From contig NZ_LN831057.1 in assembly GCF_001375495.1 (NCBI RefSeq), positions 434,001 through 498,000 on the forward strand: a DNA stretch of 64,000 bases. The letters run 5' to 3'. A program made the translations under genes and the position numbers. The notes below the pieces were generated by a model, which was given only the letters and a program-made list of their open reading frames with translations, did not search any database and was not told the DNA's origin. Source of the stretch: Flaviflexus massiliensis (GTDB lineage: Bacteria; Actinomycetota; Actinomycetes; Actinomycetales; Actinomycetaceae). Positions 42,601-50,474 of this stretch are shown here, one piece after another (within the stretch, counting starts at the first letter, position 1; each line of letters begins with the position of its first letter).

Positions 42601-44166
42601 ATGATGGAACCGACGCAGGGTGATACCCAAGTCGATCCTGGTCTTAGAAGCGTTTTGCTCGAGGCACAGGGAGTGAGTAAGTCATTCCCCGGGGTGAAGG
42701 CCCTGGACAATGTCGACTTCACACTACGACGGGGAGAAGTTCATGCGGTTGTAGGCGAAAACGGTGCAGGTAAATCAACTTTGATGAAGATACTCGCCGG
42801 CATTTACCAGCCTGACTCAGGTGAGATTTGCTTGAGGGGGGAAAAGGTTCACCTGCCGGATCCACTGTCCGCCCAGCACAAGGGTATTAGCGTGATTCAC
42901 CAAGAATTCTTCCTCATGAATCACCTGACGATTGCGCAGAATATTTTCATTGGCCGGGAGCCGAAGAGATTTGGAATCTTGGATGAGGACAAACTCAACA
43001 GGGATGCTCAGGAGCTCCTAGACCGTGTTGGACTCGAAGTTAGCCCAAAAACACGTGTTAGCAGCCTATCGGTCGCTGCCCAGCAAATGGTCGAAATCGC
43101 AAAAGCGCTGTCCTTCAACTCCTCGGTTCTCATCATGGACGAGCCGACCGCAGCGTTGACGTCGAGAGAATCAGATCGTCTTTTCGAAATCATTCACGAT
43201 TTTGTGAACGAATCTGACGACAGGGCAGTTGTCTACATTTCTCACCGTATGGATGAAATTCGCACCATTTCAACGCAAGTGACGGTCTTGCGAGATGGAA
43301 AGTTTGTTGAAACTAAGCCAATGCGAGAGCTGACCATTCCTCGAATTATTCAGCTGATGGTTGGGCGTGAAATTAAGTCAGACGTTCGTCCGGAACCTCG
43401 GGAACATACTGAATACGTTCTTGAAGTCGATAACCTCTCAACAGCGGAGCTCGTCCGGGATGTCAGTTTCAAGGTGGAACGTGGAGAAATCCTAGGTTTT
43501 GCCGGGCTCATGGGTGCCGGAAGAACAGAAGTGGCGAGAGCCCTCATCGGAGCTGATCCAAAGACCAGTGGCTCCGTAACCCTGCATGGCAAGCCCGTCA
43601 AGATTTCACATCCTCAGGATGCAGTTAGGGCCGGGATTGGCTACCTGTCGGAGGACAGGAAAAAGTACGGGCTCGTCATGGGGCAATCTGTTGCTCAAAA
43701 TACGGTACTGGCATCGCTTCCTCATTTCACGAAGGGCGGAGTGATTGACGATTCTAAGATTCGACGGGTTGCTGGAAAGTGGGTCAAGACCCTCGGTACC
43801 AAGACTCCTCACATTCAGCAGCAGGTCCGAAACCTGTCCGGCGGCAATATGCAAAAAGTTGTTCTCGCCAAGTGGTTGGAAAGAGACTGTGACGTCTTAA
43901 TTTTCGATGAACCGACACGCGGAATTGATGTTGGTGCGAAACAGGAAATTTATGACTTGCTCGACCGGCTCACGAGCGAAGGAAAGTCAATCATCATGAT
44001 TTCTTCAGAAATGGAAGAAGTCTTGAGGCTTTCTGACCGGATCGCCGTGATGTGCGACGGAAGAATTACAGGTTTCCTCACGAATGCTGAGGCAACCCAG
44101 GAAAAAATTATGGAACTAGCGACACAGTTCAGTGCTGTGCGCGAAGAAGAAGAGGAAGTGGCATGA
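42601..44166 (+). CDS. Sugar ABC transporter ATP-binding protein (RbsA/MglA type)
   Basis: The 521-residue protein has two ABC domains, as in ribose, galactose and inositol importers. Domain 1 (about 15-250): Walker A VGENGAGKSTLMKI, degenerate signature LSVAAQQMVEIAKAL, Walker B LIMDEPTAALTSRES. Domain 2 (about 265-510): the altered P-loop LMGAGRTEVARAL usual for this class, signature LSGGNMQKVVLAKWL, Walker B LIFDEPTRGIDVGA. GAGGAGG precedes the ATG pair. First gene of a three-gene operon, overlapping the permease gene by 4 bases. Confidence 0.93.
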   Translation: MMEPTQGDTQVDPGLRSVLLEAQGVSKSFPGVKALDNVDFTLRRGEVHAVVGENGAGKSTLMKILAGIYQPDSGEICLRGEKVHLPDPLSAQHKGISVIHQEFFLMNHLTIAQNIFIGREPKRFGILDEDKLNRDAQELLDRVGLEVSPKTRVSSLSVAAQQMVEIAKALSFNSSVLIMDEPTAALTSRESDRLFEIIHDFVNESDDRAVVYISHRMDEIRTISTQVTVLRDGKFVETKPMRELTIPRIIQLMVGREIKSDVRPEPREHTEYVLEVDNLSTAELVRDVSFKVERGEILGFAGLMGAGRTEVARALIGADPKTSGSVTLHGKPVKISHPQDAVRAGIGYLSEDRKKYGLVMGQSVAQNTVLASLPHFTKGGVIDDSKIRRVAGKWVKTLGTKTPHIQQQVRNLSGGNMQKVVLAKWLERDCDVLIFDEPTRGIDVGAKQEIYDLLDRLTSEGKSIIMISSEMEEVLRLSDRIAVMCDGRITGFLTNAEATQEKIMELATQFSAVREEEEEVA

Positions 44167-45179
44167 CTGTGTCTCAAGAGGAACTCGAGATTAATGTCAA
44201 ACATCGATCGTCGGGATTACCTGAACGTTACAAGGTGTTCATCCAGCAGGCTGCTGTCCTATTGGTTTTGATCCTTCTCATGGTTTTCTTCAGCTTCATG
44301 AGGCCACAGTTCTCTAGCTGGAGCAACTTGTCCTCCCTGCTGTTGGCATCCGTCGTTACTGGTGTCCAGGCCCTGGGACTGTCGTTCGTCATTGCCACAG
44401 GCGGTATTGACCTCACACCAGGCTTCGGTATGGCGGTGACATCCGTTTTTGGTGGCATGTTGATTGCTAACGAAGTTGGCTATGGATTACCAATCTGGGT
44501 GGGTGTCCTTGGCGGCATTCTCGCGGGCTCATTGCTGGGCTTGATAAACGGTCTCTTGGTTTCATATGTAAAGATGCAACCGATGATCGCCACCCTCGCG
44601 ATGATGATGGTCAGCTGGGGTATGGCGCTAGTTATTGCAGATGGTCGTACGGTATCTCTCCGTAGCGTTGAGGGCTATGACCAGATTGCTATGGGGGAGC
44701 TGATTCCAAACCTTCCTAACGCGGTTTTGATCTTTGTTGTACTTGCCATCATCGCTGGGTTCCTCATGAACAAGACGCCAATCGGCCGCTACTCGTTGGC
44801 TATCGGTTCGAACGAAGAAGCAACCCGTATCTCCGGTGTCAATACGCGTCGCTGGAAGGTTCTTGCGTACGTTATCGGCGGTACCTTTACCGGAATTTCC
44901 GGCATCCTCATGTCATCGCGACTCTCTGCTGCACAGCCGACTCTGGGTCAAGGCTACGAAATGTATGCCATTGCCGCTGCAGTTATTGGTGGCACCTCAC
45001 TCCGAGGTGGACGTGCTTCGATCTTCGGTGCAGTTATCGGCGCTGTCACCATTCAAACGATTTTCAACGGTCTTACGATCATGGGAATTGGAGACCAATG
45101 GCAGCGAGTGGTCCTCGGCGTTGTCGTCCTGGTGGCTGTCTTCGTTGACATCCTCCGGCGCGGCGGTAAGGAGGAGTAG
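44163..45179 (+). CDS. Sugar ABC transporter permease (RbsC family)
   Basis: The 338-residue membrane protein has about nine to ten helices, including AAVLLVLILLMVFFSFM and NAVLIFVVLAIIAGFLM. Family motifs are FVIATGGIDLTPGFGMAVTS, LLGLINGLLVSYVKMQPMIA, the cytoplasmic EAA-like loop with GSNEEATRISGVNTRRWK, and AAAVIGGTSLRGGRASIFGA. It partners with the ATPase encoded upstream, as a homodimer in the membrane. Confidence 0.93.
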   Translation: MTVSQEELEINVKHRSSGLPERYKVFIQQAAVLLVLILLMVFFSFMRPQFSSWSNLSSLLLASVVTGVQALGLSFVIATGGIDLTPGFGMAVTSVFGGMLIANEVGYGLPIWVGVLGGILAGSLLGLINGLLVSYVKMQPMIATLAMMMVSWGMALVIADGRTVSLRSVEGYDQIAMGELIPNLPNAVLIFVVLAIIAGFLMNKTPIGRYSLAIGSNEEATRISGVNTRRWKVLAYVIGGTFTGISGILMSSRLSAAQPTLGQGYEMYAIAAAVIGGTSLRGGRASIFGAVIGAVTIQTIFNGLTIMGIGDQWQRVVLGVVVLVAVFVDILRRGGKEE

Positions 45180-45239
45180 TTCTTTTTTTCAATCGGAAAC
45201 CAAAACCCAACTCTTCAAAAATCTAACAAGGAGATAAAT

Positions 45240-46214
45240 GTGAAGAAACTATTTACTGGGGCGCTGGTGGCAGCAATGTCGCTCACGCTAGTCGCATGTG
45301 GTGATGACAATGGAGATTCGGATGCCAACGGTGGCAACTCCGAAAACCGTGTCGCTATGATTGCGAAGGCCAACTCGGCCGAGTACTGGATGAAGGTCAA
45401 GGAAGGCGCCGAGGAAGCCGGCGAAGACCTTGGCGTTACCGTCACGTTCAATGGACCTGATACGGAGTCCGAAGGTGACAAGCAGATCAACATGCTTCAA
45501 AGCGCAATCAACGATAATGCGATGGCAATTGCTTTTGCTCCGCAAGACGGTGCGCAGGATGGAGCCCCGCGCCTCATCGATGAAGCCTTCGATCTGGACA
45601 TTCCAGTCGTAATCTTTGATACCCCGCTCGCAGGTTCAGACGTTCCTGTGGCAACCGTCGCCTCAGACAATGAAGGTATGGGCGCTGAAGCTGCCGAACG
45701 GATGATCGAAGGCCTTGATGTAACCGAAGGTAAGATTGCCATCATTGCTCATGGAGAAGTCGGTACCGCCGCCGCACGGCGCGATGGTTTCCGCGACTGG
45801 ATCGAGCAGAATGCTCCCGGATTCGAAGTTGTCGACGTCCAAAATGGTCAGTCGGACCCCGCGATCTCACGAGACAAGGCGCAGGGCATCCTGCAGGCTC
45901 ACCCCGACCTCGTTGGATTCTTCGGCACAGACGATGATTCGGTCATCGCCATCGCTGACGAAGTGGAAGCCAAGGGCTTCGACATCTCAGTTATCGGCGT
46001 TGACTCCTCTCCTGACGTCATCACTCTTGTCGAGGGTGGTCAGATTACCGGTGTGATCACCCAGGATCCCGCTGGCATGGGCTACCGAACAATTGAAGTT
46101 GCCGTTGCGGCAGCTCGTGGTGAAGAGCCTTCGGAGAAGAACATTGTGTCCGAATCGGTTTGGGTCACGGCAGAGAACCTGAACGATGAAGATATTCAGG
46201 CGATCATCAACTGA
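45240..46214 (+). CDS. Sugar ABC transporter substrate-binding lipoprotein
   Basis: The 324-residue protein has a lipoprotein signal (KKLFTGALVAAMSLTLVAC, with Cys20 as the lipidated residue) and an Asp/Asn/Gly-rich linker. The type I binding fold (Peripla_BP_4) follows: VAMIAKANSAEYWMKVKEGA, IAFAPQDGAQDGAPRLIDEA, VPVATVASDNEGMGAEAAER and GVITQDPAGMGYRTIEVAV. GTG 45240 follows AAGGAG. RbsB-like; with inositol dehydrogenases and isomerases around it, a cyclitol or related sugar is the likely ligand, though this is inference. Third gene of the transporter operon. Confidence 0.92.
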   Translation: MKKLFTGALVAAMSLTLVACGDDNGDSDANGGNSENRVAMIAKANSAEYWMKVKEGAEEAGEDLGVTVTFNGPDTESEGDKQINMLQSAINDNAMAIAFAPQDGAQDGAPRLIDEAFDLDIPVVIFDTPLAGSDVPVATVASDNEGMGAEAAERMIEGLDVTEGKIAIIAHGEVGTAAARRDGFRDWIEQNAPGFEVVDVQNGQSDPAISRDKAQGILQAHPDLVGFFGTDDDSVIAIADEVEAKGFDISVIGVDSSPDVITLVEGGQITGVITQDPAGMGYRTIEVAVAAARGEEPSEKNIVSESVWVTAENLNDEDIQAIIN

Positions 46215-46234
46215 CGACTGAATATTTGTTGGAC

Positions 46235-46265
46235 GAGGGGCTAGTCAATTAGAGGCTAGCCCCTC
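46235..46265 (+). terminator. Terminator of the sugar ABC transporter operon
   Basis: GAGGGGCTAG (46235-46244) pairs with CTAGCCCCTC (46256-46265) around an 11-base loop, 20 bases after the stop codon. Confidence 0.8.
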
Positions 46266-46582
46266 TCTATGTCCAGGGACCTTTGGGAAGTCTTGGCGGT
46301 CGTCAGGCTCGCGTACGTGTTTCGCCACCACATATTTGGTTCTAGGACGCGAGAAACAATCACCATTGTTCAGTCGATCGATCGGTTTGCTGTTGGGAAG
46401 TGGTTGGACTTGCACTGGGGGCCTCGGACTTCTCAGGGCGAGGTATGGCTGGGTAAGTAGACAAAGAAGGGTAACTCGTTTGAGTTACCCTTCGTTTCTC
46501 GTTTGACCTATCCGTCCAAGGTCTTCTGGTACAGGATTCGTCTGTGTCAGGTCTAAATTTAAATTAGGAGGAGCCCGATGAG
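46266..46582. other. Gap with a strong terminator, no supported gene
   Basis: A 63-codon frame (46269-46460, starting MSRDLWEVLAVVRLAY) is open but has no binding site outside the preceding terminator stem and no recognisable product. At 46466-46493, GAAGGGTAACTC pairs with GAGTTACCCTTC around GTTT, followed by GTTTCTCGTTT; read on the minus strand it is followed by a T-rich run too. It is the probable terminator of the minus-strand small membrane protein gene. Confidence 0.5.
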
Positions 46583-46822
46583 TTACAGGCTAGACCGGCG
46601 GCGCTGATTCCGTAGTGCGAGACTAACGGCGGTGGTCACAGAGATAATGCCGGCGAAAATACTCAAGACCGGAGCGCCAAAGCCGATACCTCCAAGCGCA
46701 ATCACGTTCATGACGATGAGGAAACTAAAGAATGCTTGGAATTGTGCATGAGAGGTGGTGACGGGGTAATCAGAAACGTGCAGTTCTTGATGGTGTGCTC
46801 GTGCTTCAATATTGTTAGACAT
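46583..46822 (-). CDS. Small membrane protein A, two helices
   Basis: The 79-residue protein starts MSNNIEARAHHQELHVSDYP and has two hydrophobic segments: FQAFFSFLIVMNVIALGGIG and APVLSIFAGIISVTTAVSLA. It ends with a basic tail (RNQRRRSSL). GAAAGAG lies 9 bases before ATG 46822. No family recognised. It shares a two-helix layout, and a homologous 5' leader, with the 67-residue protein encoded at 47220-47423, so both probably belong to one regulon. Confidence 0.65.
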   Translation of the reverse strand: MSNNIEARAHHQELHVSDYPVTTSHAQFQAFFSFLIVMNVIALGGIGFGAPVLSIFAGIISVTTAVSLALRNQRRRSSL

Positions 46823-46905
46823 GGTGGTCTCTTTCAATAAGGTGCAGAGCTGTGGATGTGTGCTCTGCACATCCGCGTGCTTGATCCCGTTGGATCGCCC
46901 TTTGT
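46823..46905 (-). ncRNA. Structured 5' leader of small membrane protein A
   Basis: Read on the minus strand: hairpin A, GATCC-AACG-GGATC (plus-strand 46883-46896), then a spacer ending GATGTGCA, then hairpin B, GTGCAGAGC with GCTCTGCAC (plus-strand 46842-46850 and 46862-46870, 11-base loop), then the ribosome binding site. An alternative stem GGATGTG/CACATCC overlaps hairpin B, so the RNA could switch. The same order and spacing recur at 47424-47500 with different stem bases but kept pairing. Candidate cis-regulatory RNA of unknown ligand. Confidence 0.55.
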
Positions 46906-47219
46906 GAGGTACTTCCAGCTTATCGATATCCTGTGCGTAAGAAAGAGGATTGTTAGCGATTTGCGCCTCATTTGAGCGATTTTGTCGTTTCAGATGGTCA
47001 GAAATCTGTCAGCATGCGACGAACGCGGATTCTTCGAAGCGGTCGGCGCAATCTGGGTAACTTTCGAGAAAAGAAAAGGCCCCTCAAGGGCCTTCACTTA
47101 TTTCTCTTCACGCCATCGTCACGGTGTGGTATCCGCGGACTTGCCCGACAAATTAAAGTCGCTTGCTTGCTACGCGTCCGTGTGAAAGAGTACTTGCTCT
47201 TTCACGTCTAGTTGTAGAT
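46906..47219. other. Gap with two terminator-like hairpins
   Basis: No gene is supported. AAGGCCC (47076-47082) pairs with GGGCCTT (47088-47094), followed by CACTTATTTCTCT. GTGAAAGAG (47182-47190) pairs with CTCTTTCAC (47197-47205), 15 bases beyond the stop of small membrane protein B on the minus strand, so it is its likely terminator. A short frame (46982-47185) has no binding site or recognisable product. Confidence 0.45.
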
Positions 47220-47423
47220 CTACTTCTCGTACCGGGCGTCGACGATTGTAGCGGTGATGATGGTGCCAACACCGATAATCGTGGCAACAACGGAGATGTA
47301 GGGGAGTGAGAGGGCAAGGCCAGCGACAGCTGCGACGAAGAGGACCGCGAGCACCGAGAGGATTGCTCCAGCGTTGATCGACTTTTCGTTGGTTACGGCT
47401 GGGGTTTCAATAATCTGAGACAT
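47220..47423 (-). CDS. Small membrane protein B, two helices
   Basis: The 67-residue protein starts MSQIIETPAVTNEKSINAGA and has two hydrophobic stretches: ILSVLAVLFVAAVAGLALSL and ISVVATIIGVGTIITATIV. It ends DARYEK. GAAGGAAG lies just before ATG 47423. No family recognised. Size, helix layout and especially the 5' leader link it to small membrane protein A, about 400 bases downstream on the same strand. Confidence 0.65.
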   Translation of the reverse strand: MSQIIETPAVTNEKSINAGAILSVLAVLFVAAVAGLALSLPYISVVATIIGVGTIITATIVDARYEK

Positions 47424-47500
47424 TTTACTTCCTTCTGGTGCAAGGTCCACATCTGCCTTGCACATCTGTGTACCTGATCCCGAAGGGATCCGTTAGTTTG
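47424..47500 (-). ncRNA. Structured 5' leader of small membrane protein B
   Basis: Read on the minus strand: hairpin A, GATCCC-TTC-GGGATC (plus-strand 47476-47490), a spacer ending GATGTGCA, then hairpin B, GTGCAAGG with CCTTGCAC (plus-strand 47438-47445 and 47456-47463, 10-base loop), then GAAGGAAG and the start codon. Compared with the leader at 46823-46905, the stem of hairpin B differs on both sides while pairing is kept. About 21 of 28 bases around the joining segment are identical. Confidence 0.55.
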
Positions 47501-47510
47501 GAACACCCTC

Positions 47511-47538
47511 ATCGTAACAACTGCTGAAATGATTGCAA
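47511..47538 (-). promoter_or_regulatory. Promoter of small membrane protein B
   Basis: On the minus strand TTGCAA (plus-strand 47533-47538) and TACGAT (plus-strand 47511-47516) lie 16 bases apart. Transcription would start near 47504, just ahead of hairpin A, giving a leader of about 80 bases. Confidence 0.45.
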
Positions 47539-48020
47539 TATAGTTGCAAAAACTTGCCAACATGTTTCTGCAGATTTTGAAAGTCGTTTTGTAACCGCAA
47601 TGAATAGCCCAAAAAAATTCAATGCCACTCTAAATTGTGGACTTTGAGGGAGGCTGCAAAAGGTTGCAAGAAAAATGTTGAGTTTGAAGCTGTGAGGCTC
47701 GACTGGCAAAGAAGGGGTTTTGAAAAGGTCTTGCAGGCAAGTGTTAGGAATAGTTCAAGGCAGGTGGTCTCGAGTGTGCATCTCCAGGAGGCTCAGCGAA
47801 ATAGACGGACTATTTGTGGCTGTGGTCATGGTGGCCCCACCGAGGAATCCTGACTACTAGGCCTTGCGTGAACTGATGAGTCCCGATAACCTGGCGGCAT
47901 GTCGTCCTAAGTGAACTTTTCGAACCGTGTCTGAGGCTATGCCCGGCGGTTAACTTCACGTTCAAGGACACCCGTGCACAATCACAATTATCGCGACGTT
48001 TCGCGCACCTTCCTGGCTTC
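47539..48020. other. Gap upstream of the ABC-F pseudogene
   Basis: About 480 bases, AT-richer at the left. Frames on both strands (for example 47635-47853 plus) have no binding site and no recognisable product. The region probably holds the old promoter, and perhaps the antibiotic-sensing leader, of the ABC-F gene; I cannot identify such a leader. Confidence 0.3.
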
Positions 48021-49733
48021 GAATTCCTCATCGGGTACTCACATCCGTGTCGAGAGAATATCAAAGTCGTTCCCGGACCGACGCGTCCTCACAGATGTGA
48101 GCCTGACTGTGAGCGCTGGCGAGCGCGTCTGATTCGTAGGCGAAAATGGTAGCGGGAAAACAACCCTCTTAAGGATCATTGCCGGACTGGATGAAGACTT
48201 TGGAGGTGAGATTCAGGTCCCGGGTCAGGCGGGCTTTTACCACCAGGAGCTCCCTTTCCCGCTCTCGTGGTCAGTGGACGAAGTGCTGCTGGACGCGATG
48301 GCGGAACATAGGCAGGTGCTTGCCCGGATTGAAGATGCTGCAGTTCGGATCGCCCGGGGTGAGGACGAGACTGGGCAGGAATACGATGATGCTCTGGCTC
48401 ATGCCGAACGGGTTGGCGCATGGGAGATTGAAGCTCTGTCGAGCCAGCTTCTTGATGGTTTTGGACTGGCTGATATTGACCGCATGCGAGATGTGGCGTC
48501 ACTGTCGGGCGGTCAGCGACCATGCCTGTCCGTTGCCTGGCTTCTCATTCGATCCCCGGAAACGCTCCTTCTTGATGAGCCAACGAACCATCTTGATGAT
48601 CGTGGAATGGATCTGCTGGCGAGCATGGTGGTCTCGTGGAGGGGCCTGTCCTTCTAGCGAGCCATGACCGAGCGTTCCTCGATCAGGTGGCAACAACGAT
48701 TCTCGACCTTGACGCGTCACCTAGCCGCCACGCCGACACCGTCAGGGATGATTCCCCGGGTAGCGGCTTCGGCCTATCAAAATATTCCGGTTCCTACAGC
48801 GACTATCTCGAAGCCCGTGCCCAGGAACGTGAGCGCTGGGAACAGCAGTATCGAGATGAGCAGGAACAATTAAAGGAACTGTAGGCGCGAGTCGCGCGCG
48901 GTCACGCCGTCGATAATCCCTCTCGTCCTCCCAAGTCGGAGGTGCGCATGGCTGCGAAGTTCTACTCAGACCGCAACGCCAAAGTCGTCTCCCGCAGGGC
49001 GAATGACGCCGAACGGGCGCTCGACCAGCTAAGACAAGAGCAAGTCCGGAAACCTCCCGAGCAACTAACTTTTAGCGGGCTTGCGGCCGCTCGTGCAGAT
49101 GGTCCCGATGATGAAGGTGATGATCGAACTGTGCTTGTCGGAACGAACCTTGCTTACCCGAGGAGGCTGAGACCGACCTCTGTCACTATTCGGCACCGCG
49201 ACCGCCTCCTCATTACAGGGGAAAATGGGTCGGGCACGTCAACCCTGCTGAAGATCATCGGCGGTCAGCTGGGACGTCATGAGGGGAGCGTTAGTGCTCC
49301 CGGCCGGCTGCGTATCAATGCCTTGGCGCAGGATGTTGGAACAATCTTGAAGCAAAAGACTGTGGGTAGAGATTGGCGAGAGCTCAGTGTTAGCGATGCT
49401 TACCGGCAGGCCGTTGGTGAAGAACTGAGTGATCGTGTCAGTCTCAATACGTTCGGGCTCCTCTCTGGTCGCGACCAAAACCGGCCCGTGAGCTCACTGT
49501 CGACAGTACAGCAGCGCCGGCTCGAACTGGCCGTCCTCCTTGCCGACCCGCCGGACATACTCCTCCTCGACGAACCGACCAATCACTTCTTGTTGAAGCT
49601 GACGACCGAACTGGAAGAATCCATTGCCAGATATCCGGGAGCTGTGGTTGTTGCTAGCCACGACCGGTGGTTGCGGCAGCGATGGGAGGGAAGAATCATT
49701 CACCTCAGATCCGTCACGGAGAATGACGGATGA
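48021..49733 (+). pseudogene. ABC-F ATPase (ribosome-protection type), decayed
   Basis: The reading opens SGTHIRVERISKSFPDRRVL and reaches ERV, where TGA (48131-48133) interrupts just before FVGENGSGKTTLLRIIAGL. Domain 1 continues with ASLSGGQR and LLLDEPTNHLDD. After WRGL the frame shifts (about 48650) to GPVLLASHDRAFLDQVATTI. A TAG (48882-48884) follows QEQLKEL. Domain 2 has a changed P-loop, GENGSGTSTLLK (Thr for the Walker Lys), a changed signature (LSTVQQRRL), and LLLDEPTNHFL. Such proteins free ribosomes from antibiotics or stalls. With two stops, one frameshift and lost ATP residues it is non-functional. Confidence 0.88.
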
Positions 49734-49805
49734 CGATATAAGAGGATGACGATATTAGAGTGAAGGTATGTGCGCTCATCGTCGACTCAACGGTGGAGAG
49801 GTATA

Positions 49806-49831
49806 AGTGCCGACCACGGGCTGTCGGCACT
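49806..49831 (+). terminator. Hairpin after the ABC-F pseudogene
   Basis: AGTGCCGAC (49806-49814) pairs with GTCGGCACT (49823-49831) around an 8-base loop, 72 bases after the pseudogene stop. Confidence 0.55.
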
Positions 49832-49891
49832 GTCATTGGGGCTTATGCGGGTTCTTACCCATTCGTGGTTTCGGTTCAGAGGAGATAAAAA

Positions 49892-49920
49892 GTGGTGGGC
49901 AGGTCGTGCCTGCCCACCAC
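49892..49920 (-). terminator. Terminator of the CsbD-like gene
   Basis: GTGGTGGGCAGG (49892-49903) pairs with CCTGCCCACCAC (49909-49920) around a 5-base loop. On the minus strand it is followed by TTTTTATC, a classic intrinsic terminator 24 bases after the csbD-like stop. Confidence 0.85.
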
Positions 49921-49944
49921 GAAGGTCTAAGAAAGAAATAAAGA

Positions 49945-50154
49945 TTAGTCCTTCTTAAAGAGGTCCTTAACCTTATCGCCAGCGCTTTCAGCAAAGCCCT
50001 TGACGGACTCGCCAGCCTTCTTTGCCTTTGCGCTCAGCTGGTCACCCTTGCCTTCAGCTTCTAGCTTCTCGTTGTCAGTGGCCTTGCCAAAGCTTTCCTT
50101 GGCCTTGCCGCTGGCATCTTCGAACTCGTTCTTAGCCTTATCATCTAATCCCAT
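49945..50154 (-). CDS. CsbD-like general stress protein
   Basis: The 69-residue protein is hydrophilic and Lys/Glu/Asp/Gly-rich, starting MGLDDKAKNEFEDASGKAKE. Repeats of the GKAKE/GKATDN/GKGDQ kind follow and the end is VKGFAESAGDKVKDLFKKD, typical of CsbD-like proteins made under general stress. No enzymatic motif. AAAGGAG lies 8 bases before ATG 50154. Single gene with its own terminator; its promoter region (50155-50300) shows a GGGTT/AACCC mini-hairpin only. Confidence 0.85.
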   Translation of the reverse strand: MGLDDKAKNEFEDASGKAKESFGKATDNEKLEAEGKGDQLSAKAKKAGESVKGFAESAGDKVKDLFKKD

Positions 50155-50474
50155 GATGTGGCTCCTTTCCGTTGACGACGGGTTTACACAACCCAGTGTG
50201 CTCCACATCTCACGACCGCGCATCTTTTTACGCCATGAGGATAGTGGCCAGCAGTTTTATCCTCGATCGGCAACGCCGCTATTAGTGCGGAGGAAGTGAA
50301 GATGAAGAGCAGAGTGAAGAAGTCGCAGTCGTCGATCACAGCCCCGTCAGAACCTGATTGTGAATCAACAGGTGAGCAACCCATCAGAATGCGTGCCAGA
50401 CACTTGTTGAGCTAATGAGGGGAGGACAGGGGAGGTTCGTTAAGATGGTGCGAGATGTCAAGAGAAAGGCCAAC
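50155..50474. promoter_or_regulatory. Divergent csbD-like/pheS control region
   Basis: The gap holds promoters for the CsbD-like gene (minus) and pheS-pheT (plus). TAAGAT at 50439-50444 could be a pheS -10 box. An in-frame ATG at 50445, preceded by GGAGG at 50430-50434, is an alternative pheS start. No T-box element is recognisable. Confidence 0.35.

Noticed and set aside
46269-46460. 63-codon plus-strand frame between two hairpins
   Set aside because: No binding site, start codon next to a terminator stem, basic composition without a recognisable family.
47635-47853. 72-codon plus-strand frame before the ABC-F pseudogene
   Set aside because: No binding site and no recognisable product.
11870-48133. 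In-frame TGA codons in IS481, the Gfo/Idh pseudogene and the ABC-F pseudogene as a sign that TGA is read as Trp
   Set aside because: Many intact genes here end in TGA (hisH, pheT, argC overlap partners), the three genes also carry frameshifts or TAG stops, and the ABC-F TGA replaces a likely Gly rather than Trp. Ordinary decay explains them.
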